From Frateuria_A sp049727805 (lineage in GTDB: Bacteria; Pseudomonadota; Gammaproteobacteria; Xanthomonadales; Rhodanobacteraceae), in assembly GCF_049727805.1 (NCBI RefSeq), contig NZ_JBCNYA010000021.1, forward strand, positions 1 to 64,000: a stretch of 64,000 nt of DNA, written 5' to 3'. Shown in pieces: positions 42,205-50,597 of the stretch. The position numbers were made by a program, and so were the translations under genes. The notes beneath the pieces are model-generated. The model worked only from the letters and a program-made list of their open reading frames with translations. It ran no database searches and was not told where the DNA came from. Each line of letters starts with the position of its first letter. Within the stretch, counting starts at the first letter, position 1.

Positions 42205-44001
42205 ATGGCCGACCTCAAAGAAGCACGCGTCCCCGACATCGGCGGCCACGACAACGTGCCGGTGATCGAAGTGCTGGTGAAGGCCGGCGACCGCGTGGAG
42301 AAGGAGCAGAGCCTGATCACGCTGGAGTCGGACAAGGCGACCATGGAAGTGCCCGCGCCGTTCGCCGGCGTGGTGAAGGAGGTCAAGCTCAAGGTCGGCG
42401 ACGAGGTGGCCGAGGGCGCGCTGATCGCCATCCTGGAAACCGCCGGCGAAGCCGGCTCCGCGTCCCCCTCTCCCCGCCGGGGAGAGGGCAGGGGTGAGGG
42501 GCCGGCCTCGCAGCAATCGCCGGCGGCCGCGCCGCTATCCAGCCAGCAGGCCAGGGCGGCCGAGCCGCGCTCGGGCAAGGGCGCCGTCGACGAGGCCGCG
42601 CCGCAGCCGCCGCCCGCCGCGCCGCCGGCTGGTGGCGGTGGCGTGCGCGAGGCGCGTGTGCCGGACATCGGCGGGCACGACAACGTGCCGGTGATCGAGG
42701 TGCTGGTGAAGGTCGGCGATACCGTGGCCAAGGACCAGAGCCTGATCACGCTGGAATCGGACAAGGCCACCATGGAAGTGCCGGCGCCGTTCGAGGGCGT
42801 GGTGAAGGAGCTCAAGCTCAAGGTCGGCGACGAGGTGTCCGAGGGCGCGGTGATTGCGCTGATCGAAAGCGGTGCGGCGGCGCCCGCCCCGGCCGCAGCC
42901 GCGCCGTCCTCGCCCGATGCCCAATCCGCCACCGGCCTGCCGGTCAGCAGCGGCGGGCCGAAGGGCGAGGGAAAGCCCGCGCCGGTCGGCGGCCGCGGCG
43001 TGCTGCCCGGCAACGTGCCCGAGGGCGACGTGCGCCCACAGGCGCGCGCGCCGTTCGACGCGAAGATCGTGATGCCCGGCGATGCGCCCTACGCCAGCCC
43101 GGCGATCCGCGCCTTTGCACGCGAGCTGGGCGTGGACATCGCGCAGGTGAAGGGTTCCGGCCGCGGCGGGCGCATCCAGCGCGAGGACGTCTCGGCCTAC
43201 GTCAAGCACGCGTTGGCTTCCGGCGCGCGCCCGGTGCAGGGCGGCGCCCCGGCCGGCGCGGTCGGCGGGCTCAGCCTGCTGCCGTGGCCGAAGGTCGACT
43301 TCGCCAAGTTCGGCCCGGTCGAGGAAAAGCCGCTCTCGCGCATCCAGAAGATTTCCGGCGCCAACCTCGCGCGCAACTGGGCGATGATCCCGCACGTCAC
43401 GCAGCATGAGGACGCGGACATCACCGAGCTGGAGGCCTTCCGCAAGCAGCTCGGCGCCGAGAACAAGGATCTGAAGGTCACCCCGCTGGTGTTCCAGATC
43501 AAGGCGGTGGTCGCTGCGCTCAAGCACTTCCCGCAGTTCAACGCCTCGCTGGACGAAACCGGGGAGAAGCTGATCCTCAAGAAGTACTTCCACATCGGTA
43601 TCGCGGTGGACACGCCCGACGGCCTGGTGGTGCCGGTGATCCGCGACTGCGACCAGAAGGGCCTGCTCGACCTCGCCCGCGAGCTCGGCGAAATCTCGAA
43701 GAAGGCGCGCGAGAAGAAGCTCGGCCCGGCCGAGATGTCCGGCGGCTGCTTCTCGATCTCCTCGCTGGGCGGCATCGGCGGCACCGCGTTCACGCCGATC
43801 GTCAACGCGCCGGAAGTGGCGATCCTGGGCGTGTCCAAGGCGTCCATGAAGCCGGTGTGGAACGGCAAGGAGTTCGCGCCGAGGCTGATGCTGCCGCTGT
43901 CGCTCTCCTACGACCACCGCGTGATCGACGGCGCGCTCGCCGCGCGCTTCGCCGCGTTCCTCGCCAACCAGCTCGGCGACATCCGCCGGCTGCTGCTCTG
44001 A
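42205..44001 (+). CDS. aceF: Pyruvate dehydrogenase E2, dihydrolipoyl acetyltransferase
   Basis: This 598-residue E2 core has two lipoyl domains (residues about 5-78 and 149-222) with lipoyl lysines Lys44 and Lys187 in ESDKATME. A peripheral subunit-binding domain follows near residues 290-330 (ASPAIRAFARELGVDI, with GRGGRIQREDV), then the catalytic acetyltransferase domain to the end, with SYDHRVIDGA near residue 570. It transfers the acetyl group from lipoate to CoA in the cytoplasm. The inter-lipoyl linker, residues 88-102, is encoded by a REP element. lpdA starts 13 bases downstream, so the two form one operon; aceE is distant. Confidence 0.97.
   Translation: MADLKEARVPDIGGHDNVPVIEVLVKAGDRVEKEQSLITLESDKATMEVPAPFAGVVKEVKLKVGDEVAEGALIAILETAGEAGSASPSPRRGEGRGEGPASQQSPAAAPLSSQQARAAEPRSGKGAVDEAAPQPPPAAPPAGGGGVREARVPDIGGHDNVPVIEVLVKVGDTVAKDQSLITLESDKATMEVPAPFEGVVKELKLKVGDEVSEGAVIALIESGAAAPAPAAAAPSSPDAQSATGLPVSSGGPKGEGKPAPVGGRGVLPGNVPEGDVRPQARAPFDAKIVMPGDAPYASPAIRAFARELGVDIAQVKGSGRGGRIQREDVSAYVKHALASGARPVQGGAPAGAVGGLSLLPWPKVDFAKFGPVEEKPLSRIQKISGANLARNWAMIPHVTQHEDADITELEAFRKQLGAENKDLKVTPLVFQIKAVVAALKHFPQFNASLDETGEKLILKKYFHIGIAVDTPDGLVVPVIRDCDQKGLLDLARELGEISKKAREKKLGPAEMSGGCFSISSLGGIGGTAFTPIVNAPEVAILGVSKASMKPVWNGKEFAPRLMLPLSLSYDHRVIDGALAARFAAFLANQLGDIRRLLL
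42466..42510. repeat. REP arm inside aceF (translated)
   Basis: CCCTCTCCCC-GCC-GGGGAGAGGG and its GGGGTGAGGGGCCGG tail match the intergenic arm at 16776. It lies in frame in the linker between the first and second lipoyl domains and encodes a Ser/Pro/Arg/Gly/Glu peptide (SPSPRRGEGRGEG). Confidence 0.88.
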
Positions 44002-44014
44002 CGGAGGCGCGGCC

Positions 44015-45856
44015 ATGGCGAACATGATCGAAGTGAAGGTCCCCGACATCGGCGGCCACGACAACGTGCCGGTGATCGAGGTGCTGGTGAAGGCCGGCGA
44101 CCGCGTGGAGAAGGAACAGAGCCTGATCACGCTGGAGTCGGACAAGGCCACCATGGAGGTGCCCTCCAGCGCCGCCGGCGTGGTCAGGGACGTGAAGGTG
44201 AAGGTGGGCGACGAGGTGTCCGAAGGCGCGGTGATCCTCACGCTCGAAGCCGAGGCTTCTGCTCCCTCTCCCCCGAATGGAAACAAGGCCGGAGGAGAGG
44301 GTCGGGGTGAGGGGTCACCCTCGCCCGAAACTGGCAACGGAGCGAAGGCACAGACAGACGTTCCCGCGAGCCCCGCCCCCTCACCTCAGTCCTCTCCCCG
44401 GAGGGGAGAGGAGGCAAAACCGGCAAGCCCCAGCGGCCGCCAGCCCGACATCGAATGCAAGCTCGTCGTCCTCGGCTCCGGCCCGGGCGGCTACACCGCC
44501 GCCTTCCGCGCCGCGGACCTGGGCGTCGACACCGTGCTGGTCGAGCGCTACGCCTCCCTGGGCGGCGTCTGCCTCAACGTCGGCTGCATTCCCTCCAAGG
44601 CGCTGCTGCACGCCGCGGCGGTGATCGACGAAGCCGAGGCCATGGCGGCCCACGGCGTCAGCTTCGGCAAGCCCAAGATCGAGCTGGACAAGCTGCGGCA
44701 CTTCAAGGAACAGGTGGTCGGCAAGCTCACCGGCGGCCTGGCCGGCATGGCCAGGCAGCGCAAGGTGCGTACCGTGCAAGGCACCGGCAGCTTCGTCTCG
44801 CCGCACGAGCTGGAAGTAAAGACGGCCGAGGGTACGAAGCTCGTCCGTTTCGAGCACGCGATCATCGCCGCCGGCTCGCAGGCCGTGCGCCTGCCGATGT
44901 TCCCGTGGGACGACGAGCGCGTGATGGATTCCACCGGCGCGCTGGAACTCAAGGACATTCCGAAGAAGCTGCTGGTCGTCGGCGGCGGCATCATCGGCCT
45001 GGAGATGGCCACGGTGTACGCGGGCCTGGGCAGCGAAGTGACCGTGGTCGAGTTCATGGACCAGCTCATCCCCGGCGCCGATGCCGACCTGGTCAAGCCG
45101 CTGGCCAAGCGCCTGGGGAGCAAGCTCAAGGGCGTGCACCTCAAGACGAAGGTAGTCGAGGCCAAGGCGACCAAGAAGGGCATCGAGGTCCGCTACGAAG
45201 GCGAGAGCATGCCCGAGACCACGGTGTTCGACCGCGTGCTGGTGGCGGTGGGCCGCTCGCCCAACGGCGGCAAGATCGGCGCCGACAAGGCCGGCGTGGC
45301 GGTGACCGAGCGCGGCTTCATCAACGTCGACACGCAGATGCGCACCAACGTGCCGCACATCTTCGCCATCGGCGACCTGGTCGGCCAGCCGATGCTGGCG
45401 CACAAGGCCACGCATGAGGCGCGTGTCGCGGCCGAGGTGGTGGCCGGCATGAAGAGCCATTTCGACGCCCGCGTGATCCCGTCGGTCGCCTACACCGACC
45501 CGGAGATCGCCTGGGTCGGCGTGACCGAGCGCGAGGCGAAGGAAAAGGGCCTGAAGATCGGCGTGGGCAAGTTCCCGTGGGCGGCCTCCGGCCGCGCCAT
45601 CGGCATCGACCGCACCGAAGGCTTCACCAAGCTGCTGTTCGACGAGGAAACGCACCGCGTGGTCGGCGCCGGCATCGTCGGTCCGCACGCGGGCGACCTG
45701 ATCTCCGAGCTGGCCCTGGCCATCGAGATGGGCGCCGAGGCGGCCGACATCGCGCTGACCATCCACCCGCACCCGACCTTGAGCGAGTCGGTGGCGATGG
45801 CGGCCGAGGTTTACGAGGGCACCATCACCGACCTGTACATCCCGAAGAAGAAGTAG
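44015..45856 (+). CDS. lpdA: Dihydrolipoamide dehydrogenase (E3) with N-terminal lipoyl domain
   Basis: This 613-residue flavoprotein reoxidises dihydrolipoamide in the pyruvate dehydrogenase complex. Residues 1-80 are a lipoyl domain (Lys44), and residues about 145-610 are the E3 core. The core has the FAD motif VVLGSGPGGYTAAF, the redox disulfide Cys186/Cys191 in GGVCLNVGCIPSK, the NAD motif VVGGGIIGLEMA and the C-terminal HPHPTLSE His-Glu pair. Ordinary E3 has about 475 residues; the added lipoyl domain occurs in several proteobacteria. The linker, residues 84-133, is a translated REPIN. GGAGG precedes the ATG. Confidence 0.97.
   Translation: MANMIEVKVPDIGGHDNVPVIEVLVKAGDRVEKEQSLITLESDKATMEVPSSAAGVVRDVKVKVGDEVSEGAVILTLEAEASAPSPPNGNKAGGEGRGEGSPSPETGNGAKAQTDVPASPAPSPQSSPRRGEEAKPASPSGRQPDIECKLVVLGSGPGGYTAAFRAADLGVDTVLVERYASLGGVCLNVGCIPSKALLHAAAVIDEAEAMAAHGVSFGKPKIELDKLRHFKEQVVGKLTGGLAGMARQRKVRTVQGTGSFVSPHELEVKTAEGTKLVRFEHAIIAAGSQAVRLPMFPWDDERVMDSTGALELKDIPKKLLVVGGGIIGLEMATVYAGLGSEVTVVEFMDQLIPGADADLVKPLAKRLGSKLKGVHLKTKVVEAKATKKGIEVRYEGESMPETTVFDRVLVAVGRSPNGGKIGADKAGVAVTERGFINVDTQMRTNVPHIFAIGDLVGQPMLAHKATHEARVAAEVVAGMKSHFDARVIPSVAYTDPEIAWVGVTEREAKEKGLKIGVGKFPWAASGRAIGIDRTEGFTKLLFDEETHRVVGAGIVGPHAGDLISELALAIEMGAEAADIALTIHPHPTLSESVAMAAEVYEGTITDLYIPKKK
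44264..44412. repeat. Complete REPIN inside lpdA (translated)
   Basis: The first arm runs from CCCTCTCCCC at 44264 to GAGGGTCGGGGTGAGGGG. The second arm in reverse orientation runs from GAGCCCCGCCCCCTCACC to CCTCTCCCCGGAGGGGAGAGG at about 44412. Both match the family of 16776. The whole element is open in the lpdA frame and supplies about 50 residues of linker. Confidence 0.85.
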
Positions 45857-45887
45857 CGGCGAAGGCCGCCTTCATGGAGGAAGAGGC

Positions 45888-46589
45888 GTGATACGAGCGG
45901 GACTCTTGCTGGCAATGCTTCTGGCGGCACCGGCGGCCCGCGCCTCCACGGCCGACGAGGACGCGGCCCTGATGAAGGCCTGCCCCGGACTGGCGGTGTG
46001 GGCGGCAGCGCATCCGCATGGCGATGGCGCCGCTGCGGCGGCGGACGCCGGCCGTGTGTTCACCCGGCCGGCGTTGCGCAGTGCGCTGACTGAGCGTGCG
46101 GCGGCGGATACCCGGGTACGCGACGCCGCGATGGCCAAGGGCAAGGCGGACCAGGCTGCGATGCAGGCGGTGCTCCAGGTCGACGCCGGCAATCTCGCCT
46201 GGCTCAAGGACGTGGTCGCGCGGCAGGGTTTTCCGACCATTGCGCAGGTAGGGGCGCAAGGCATGGCCGATGCGTGGCTGCTGGTCCAGCATGCCGATCG
46301 CGACAGCGCGTTCCAGCTCCAGATGTTGCGCACGCTAAAGGGGCGAGGCGAGGCGGCGGGCGTGCGAAAGCAGGATCTGGCGATGCTGACCGACCGCGTG
46401 TTGCTGGCCCAGGGCCAGCCGCAGCGATACGGCACGCAGTTCGAGCCTGACGCGCACGGCGCCCTGACCATGCAACCGGTCGAGGATCGGGCTGGACTGG
46501 ATGCGCGCCGTGCGGCCATGGGGCTGATGCCCCTGGCGCTGTACCGTTGTGTGCTGGGAGCGTCCTACCACCTACCGGTGGCGCATTGA
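45888..46589 (+). CDS. Exported DUF6624-like protein
   Basis: This 233-residue protein has a signal peptide (cleavage after about residue 19, ARA). The DUF6624 pattern is visible in DAGNLAWLKDVVARQGFPTIAQVG, AWLLVQHADRDSAFQLQML, LTDRVLLAQGQPQRYGTQF and the final RRAAMGLMPL. It is probably periplasmic; no enzymatic residues are assigned. The start is GTG, with GGAGGAA 7 bases upstream. It follows lpdA by 31 bases and might be cotranscribed by read-through. Confidence 0.82.
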   Translation: MIRAGLLLAMLLAAPAARASTADEDAALMKACPGLAVWAAAHPHGDGAAAAADAGRVFTRPALRSALTERAAADTRVRDAAMAKGKADQAAMQAVLQVDAGNLAWLKDVVARQGFPTIAQVGAQGMADAWLLVQHADRDSAFQLQMLRTLKGRGEAAGVRKQDLAMLTDRVLLAQGQPQRYGTQFEPDAHGALTMQPVEDRAGLDARRAAMGLMPLALYRCVLGASYHLPVAH

Positions 46590-46637
46590 CGGGCGGTGGG
46601 CTGCGGCCGGGCATGGCCGCCGCAGCGAGGCCGTGGA

Positions 46638-47312
46638 TCACGCCTCGGGCGTAGTCCCGAGGGCCGCCTGCAGATGCTGCTCGAGCGTGCGCAGGTTGTC
46701 CTCGGCCTGGTCGAGCATCACCGCCATCTGGCTGACCACGTGCAGAAACTCGCGGGGCTGCACGTTGCCGGTACGCAGATCGGTCATCGTGTCGATCATG
46801 CGCGGGCCGTTCATCACCAGCGAGAGGTTCGCGCCCAGCGAGGCGATGACGTCGCGCTGGCTGGCGTAAGCCACGGAGTAGCGGCGCATGCGCGCCGGGT
46901 CCATCCAGCTTGCCGACTGGTTGGCGACCGCCACGTCCCAGGCTTCCTGCCGCAGGGTGGGCCAGCGCAGGTTGAGGTTGAAGCCGCCGGCGGCCACCAG
47001 CTCACGTATGTGCGCGGCCATCGCCGCATCGGGCTTGCCGGCCTTCAGGTCCTCCTCCAGCGCGACGCGGACGGTGGCAAGCGCCTTGGCCCGTCGCGTG
47101 TCCTGCGCAAGCGCCGAGCGCACGCCATCGAGGTTGGCGCGGATCTCTCCTTCGATCTGGGCGCTCGCTGTCTCGGCCGCGTGCCGGTGGTGCGCGTGTT
47201 CGATCCATGCCTCCAGCCCCAGCGCGGTGAGGATGCTGAGCACGATCATCAGATAGTGCTTGAGGAAATCCTTGAGCGAGTCGAGCCGGGCCTTGGGCAG
47301 TTCCAGGTGCAT
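46638..47312 (-). CDS. Membrane-anchored coiled-coil-like hypothetical protein
   Basis: This is a 224-residue protein. After a charged start (LPKARLDSLKDFLKHYL), one helix (about 20-37, LMIVLSILTALGLEAWI) anchors it in the membrane. The remaining 185 residues are helical and rich in Ala, Arg, Glu and Leu, consistent with a periplasmic helical bundle. A similar N-terminal layout occurs in uncharacterised xanthomonad proteins. No family was identified. It lies 22 bases from dinB on the same strand, downstream of it. Confidence 0.7.
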   Translation of the reverse strand: MHLELPKARLDSLKDFLKHYLMIVLSILTALGLEAWIEHAHHRHAAETASAQIEGEIRANLDGVRSALAQDTRRAKALATVRVALEEDLKAGKPDAAMAAHIRELVAAGGFNLNLRWPTLRQEAWDVAVANQSASWMDPARMRRYSVAYASQRDVIASLGANLSLVMNGPRMIDTMTDLRTGNVQPREFLHVVSQMAVMLDQAEDNLRTLEQHLQAALGTTPEA

Positions 47313-47334
47313 CGTGGAATCCTCGTGCGGTAGG

Positions 47335-48426
47335 TCAATCCGTGGGTGCGGTGTCGAACAGGTCGCGCTGCGCCATGAAGCCGTCGCGGTCCACGAAGCC
47401 GGCCAGTCCCACGCCGACCAGCCGGTAGCGCGTGCCCGTCGGGCGGTCCACGCGTGCGCGCAGCGCGCAGGCGAGTTCGGCCAGTTCGTGTGCGGTGCCG
47501 GGTAGGGTGGGCGGCGAGAAGCTGCGGGTGAGCGTGTGGAAGTCGGCGGTCTTGAGCTTGAGCACGACCGTGCGCGCCACCCGCCCTGCCTCGCGCTGGT
47601 GGCCGGCCCAGGTCTTCTCGGCCAGCCGGCGGATGTGCGGTTCGAGCTCGTCCAGCGTGAGGTCGTGTTCGAAGGTGTCCTCGGAGGACACCTGCAGGGT
47701 CGGCCGGTCCGGCTGCACGGCGTGTTCGTCGATACCCCAGGACAACTCGTGCAGGCGACGGCCCCATCGTCCGAAACGCTCTTCCAGTTCCGCCTGGCCC
47801 AGGCGGCGCAGGTCGGCGGCCGTGGCCACGCCTATCGCCGCGAGCTTGCCCTCCATCACCTTGCCCACGCCCGGCAGCCGACCCACCGCCAGCGGCGCCA
47901 GGAAGTCCTCGACCTGATGCGGGCGGATCACGAACAGCCCGTCGGGCTTGCGCCAGTCCGAGGCGATCTTGGCCAGGAACTTGTTGGGAGCCACGCCCGC
48001 CGAGGCGGTCAGCGCCGTTTCCTCGCGGATGGCGGTGCGGATCGCCTCGGCCGTCGCGGTGGCCGAGGCCAGGCCGCTCTTGCCTTGCGTCACGTCCAGG
48101 TAGGCCTCGTCCAGCGACAGCGGCTCGATCAGGTCCGTATGCCTGGCGAAGATCGCCCGCACCTGCCGCGACACCGCCTTGTACCGCACGAAATCCGGCG
48201 GCACGAAGATCGCCTGCGGGCACAGCCGCTCCGCGCGCACCGCGGGCATCGCCGAGCGCACGCCGAACACGCGCGCCTCGTAGCTGGCCGCGCACACCAC
48301 CGAGCGCGCCCCGCGCCACGCCACCACCACCGGCTTGCCGCGCAGCGAGGGATCGTCGCGCTGTTCGACCGACGCGTAGAACGCGTCCATGTCGATGTGC
48401 AGGATCTTGCGCGGAGTGGGGGACAC
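47335..48426 (-). CDS. dinB: DNA polymerase IV, Y-family
   Basis: This 363-residue translesion polymerase has the palm acidic motifs HIDMDAFYASVEQ near the N-terminus and LSLDEAYLDV near residue 105. The helix-hairpin-helix region GRLPGVGKVMEGKL and the little-finger domain follow, with SSEDTFEHDLTLDE. It copies past damaged bases with low fidelity and is normally induced by damage. The start is GTG at 48426, which keeps the first strand of the palm; the next ATG would remove it. There is no evident LexA box in the 146 bases to the divergent Pcm-like gene, but the window was judged by eye. Confidence 0.94.
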   Translation of the reverse strand: MSPTPRKILHIDMDAFYASVEQRDDPSLRGKPVVVAWRGARSVVCAASYEARVFGVRSAMPAVRAERLCPQAIFVPPDFVRYKAVSRQVRAIFARHTDLIEPLSLDEAYLDVTQGKSGLASATATAEAIRTAIREETALTASAGVAPNKFLAKIASDWRKPDGLFVIRPHQVEDFLAPLAVGRLPGVGKVMEGKLAAIGVATAADLRRLGQAELEERFGRWGRRLHELSWGIDEHAVQPDRPTLQVSSEDTFEHDLTLDELEPHIRRLAEKTWAGHQREAGRVARTVVLKLKTADFHTLTRSFSPPTLPGTAHELAELACALRARVDRPTGTRYRLVGVGLAGFVDRDGFMAQRDLFDTAPTD

Positions 48427-48572
48427 GATGGAAAGCCGGGATGCCTGGCCGGGGATTCTAGGCGACTGGCGCAGGCAAGCGGCAATCGGCCGTGGAACGG
48501 ACGGTTGCACGGTTTGACATGCGGTTGATAGCGGCCGGACTAGCGTGGCGTGGCACTTGCGGGAGGTTTGCC

Positions 48573-50576
48573 ATGACCGGTTTCGCCCAGCAACGCCAAC
48601 GCATGGTCGAGCGCCAGCTGGCCGGACGCGGCATTCGCGATCCACGCGTGCTCGAGGCGATGGGAACGGTGCCGCGCGAGGCCTTCGTGGCCGGCAGCAT
48701 GCACGAGTTCGCCTACGAGGATTCACCGCTGCCGATCGAGGCCGGACAGACCATCTCGCAGCCGTTCATCGTCGCGCGCATGCTCGAGGCGGCCGCCCTG
48801 CGCGAGAGCGACAGCGTGCTGGAGATCGGCGCCGGGTCGGGCTATGCGGCGGCGGTGATGGCCACCATCGCCGCGAGCGTGCATGCGATCGAACGCCACG
48901 GCGAGCTCGCCGATCTCGCGCGCCAGCGCTTCGATGCGCTGGGCTACCGCAACATCCGGTTGCGCGTGGGCGACGGCAGCGGCGGCTGGCCGGAGGCGGC
49001 GCCGTTCGACGCCATCCTCGCCGCCGCCGGCGGGCCGGCCGTGCCCGACGTGTTGCGCCGGCAGTTGGCGATCGGCGGGCGGCTGGTGATGCCGGTGGGC
49101 GAAACGTTGCATCGGCAGCGGCTGGTGAAGGTCACCCGCGTGGCCGAGGACCGCTTCGAGGAAGAGGAACTGGACGAGGTGCGTTTCGTGCCGCTGGTCG
49201 GCAGCTACGGCTGGAGCGAACAGGATGCCTCGCCCTCGCCGCGGACGGAGCCGGTCGCCGCGCGTGCGCCGGCCGACGGCGGCGGCCTGCCGGCGCTGAT
49301 CCGCGCAGCGGCCGAGCCGCTGCCGGACCTGGACGATCCGGCGTTCGGACAGCTGTTCGACCGCTACGGCGACGCGCGCGTGGTGCTGCTGGGCGAGGCC
49401 AGCCACGGCACCAGCGAGTTCTACCGCGCCCGCGCGGCGATCACGCGGCGGCTGATCGAGGCACACGGCTTCACCATCGTTGCTGTGGAGGGCGACTGGC
49501 CGGACGCGGCGGTGCTGGACCGCTACGTGCGCGGACGCCCGGCGGCGCACGAGGAACCGATCTTCCAGCGCTTCCCCACCTGGATGTGGCGCAACCGCGA
49601 CGTCGCCCGATTCATCGACTGGCTGCGCGACTACAACGACGACAAGCCGCCGGCGAAGCAGGCCGGCTTCTACGGGCTGGACCTGTACAGCCTGGACAGT
49701 TCCATCCGCGCGGTGATCGACTACCTGGACAAGGTCGATCCCGAGACCGCACAAGTCGCCCGCCACCGCTACGGCTGCCTGATGCCCTGGAGCAAGGAGC
49801 CGGCACAGTACGGCCGCATGGCGCTCAATGCCGGCTACGCGCTGTGCGAGAAGGCGGTGGTGCAGATGCTGCGCGAGCTGCTCTCGCGGCGCATGGAATA
49901 CGCCCAGGCCGACGGCGAGCACTTCCTGGACGCGGCGCAGAACGCGCGCCTGGTGAGCAACGCCGAGGCCTATTACCGCGCGATGTACTACGGCTCGGCC
50001 GAGTCCTGGAACCTGCGCGACAGCCACATGTTCGAGACGCTGGAGCACCTGCTCGCCGCGAACGGGCCACGGTCGAAGGCGGTGGTGTGGGCGCACAACT
50101 CGCACATCGGCGACGCGCGCCACACCGAGATGGGCCAGGTGCGCGAGGAACTGAACCTGGGCCAGCTCTGCCGCCAGCGCTTCGGCGCCGATGCGGCGCT
50201 GCTCGGCTTCGGCACGCACACCGGCACGGTGGCCGCGGCGGACGACTGGGACGAGCCGATGAAGGTGATGCGGGTCAATCCCTCGCGCAAGGACAGCTAC
50301 GAGCGCCTGTTCCACGACGCCGGCCAGCCCCGCTGCCTGCTCGACCTGCGCGAGGGCGCCCACCGCGAGCTGTGCGGGCGCCTGGCCAGCGGCCGGCTGG
50401 AACGCTTCATCGGCGTGATCTACCGGCCCGACACCGAGCGCTGGAGCCACTACGTGGAATGCTCCATGCCGCGCCAGTTCGACGGCTACACCTGGTTCGA
50501 CGAAACCCATGCGGTGGAGCCGCTGGGCGAGGAGCCGCGCACCGGCGCACCCGAGACCTGGCCGTTCGGGCTCTAG
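48573..50576 (+). CDS. Protein-L-isoaspartate methyltransferase fused to erythromycin-esterase-like domain
   Basis: This 667-residue fusion has residues 1-220 as a Pcm-type methyltransferase, with AGQTISQPFIVARML and the SAM motif VLEIGAGSGYAAAVMA. Residues about 245-665 are an erythromycin-esterase-like (EreA/B family) domain with LGEASHGTSEFYRAR, AVEGDWPDA and WAHNSHIGDARHTEMG, which carries the His and Glu residues expected at that active site. Both halves are separately common; the fusion suggests a combined repair-and-hydrolysis or succinimide/ester-type activity, but this is inference. GGGAGG lies 7 bases before the ATG. Antibiotic inactivation cannot be claimed from sequence alone. Confidence 0.93.
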   Translation: MTGFAQQRQRMVERQLAGRGIRDPRVLEAMGTVPREAFVAGSMHEFAYEDSPLPIEAGQTISQPFIVARMLEAAALRESDSVLEIGAGSGYAAAVMATIAASVHAIERHGELADLARQRFDALGYRNIRLRVGDGSGGWPEAAPFDAILAAAGGPAVPDVLRRQLAIGGRLVMPVGETLHRQRLVKVTRVAEDRFEEEELDEVRFVPLVGSYGWSEQDASPSPRTEPVAARAPADGGGLPALIRAAAEPLPDLDDPAFGQLFDRYGDARVVLLGEASHGTSEFYRARAAITRRLIEAHGFTIVAVEGDWPDAAVLDRYVRGRPAAHEEPIFQRFPTWMWRNRDVARFIDWLRDYNDDKPPAKQAGFYGLDLYSLDSSIRAVIDYLDKVDPETAQVARHRYGCLMPWSKEPAQYGRMALNAGYALCEKAVVQMLRELLSRRMEYAQADGEHFLDAAQNARLVSNAEAYYRAMYYGSAESWNLRDSHMFETLEHLLAANGPRSKAVVWAHNSHIGDARHTEMGQVREELNLGQLCRQRFGADAALLGFGTHTGTVAAADDWDEPMKVMRVNPSRKDSYERLFHDAGQPRCLLDLREGAHRELCGRLASGRLERFIGVIYRPDTERWSHYVECSMPRQFDGYTWFDETHAVEPLGEEPRTGAPETWPFGL

Positions 50577-50597
50577 CGGCGTCCCTGCGCCGCGCCG

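Noticed and set aside
48573..50576. Erythromycin resistance gene
   Set aside because: The esterase-like domain is fused to a Pcm domain in a housekeeping setting with no mobile element; resistance cannot be inferred from family membership.
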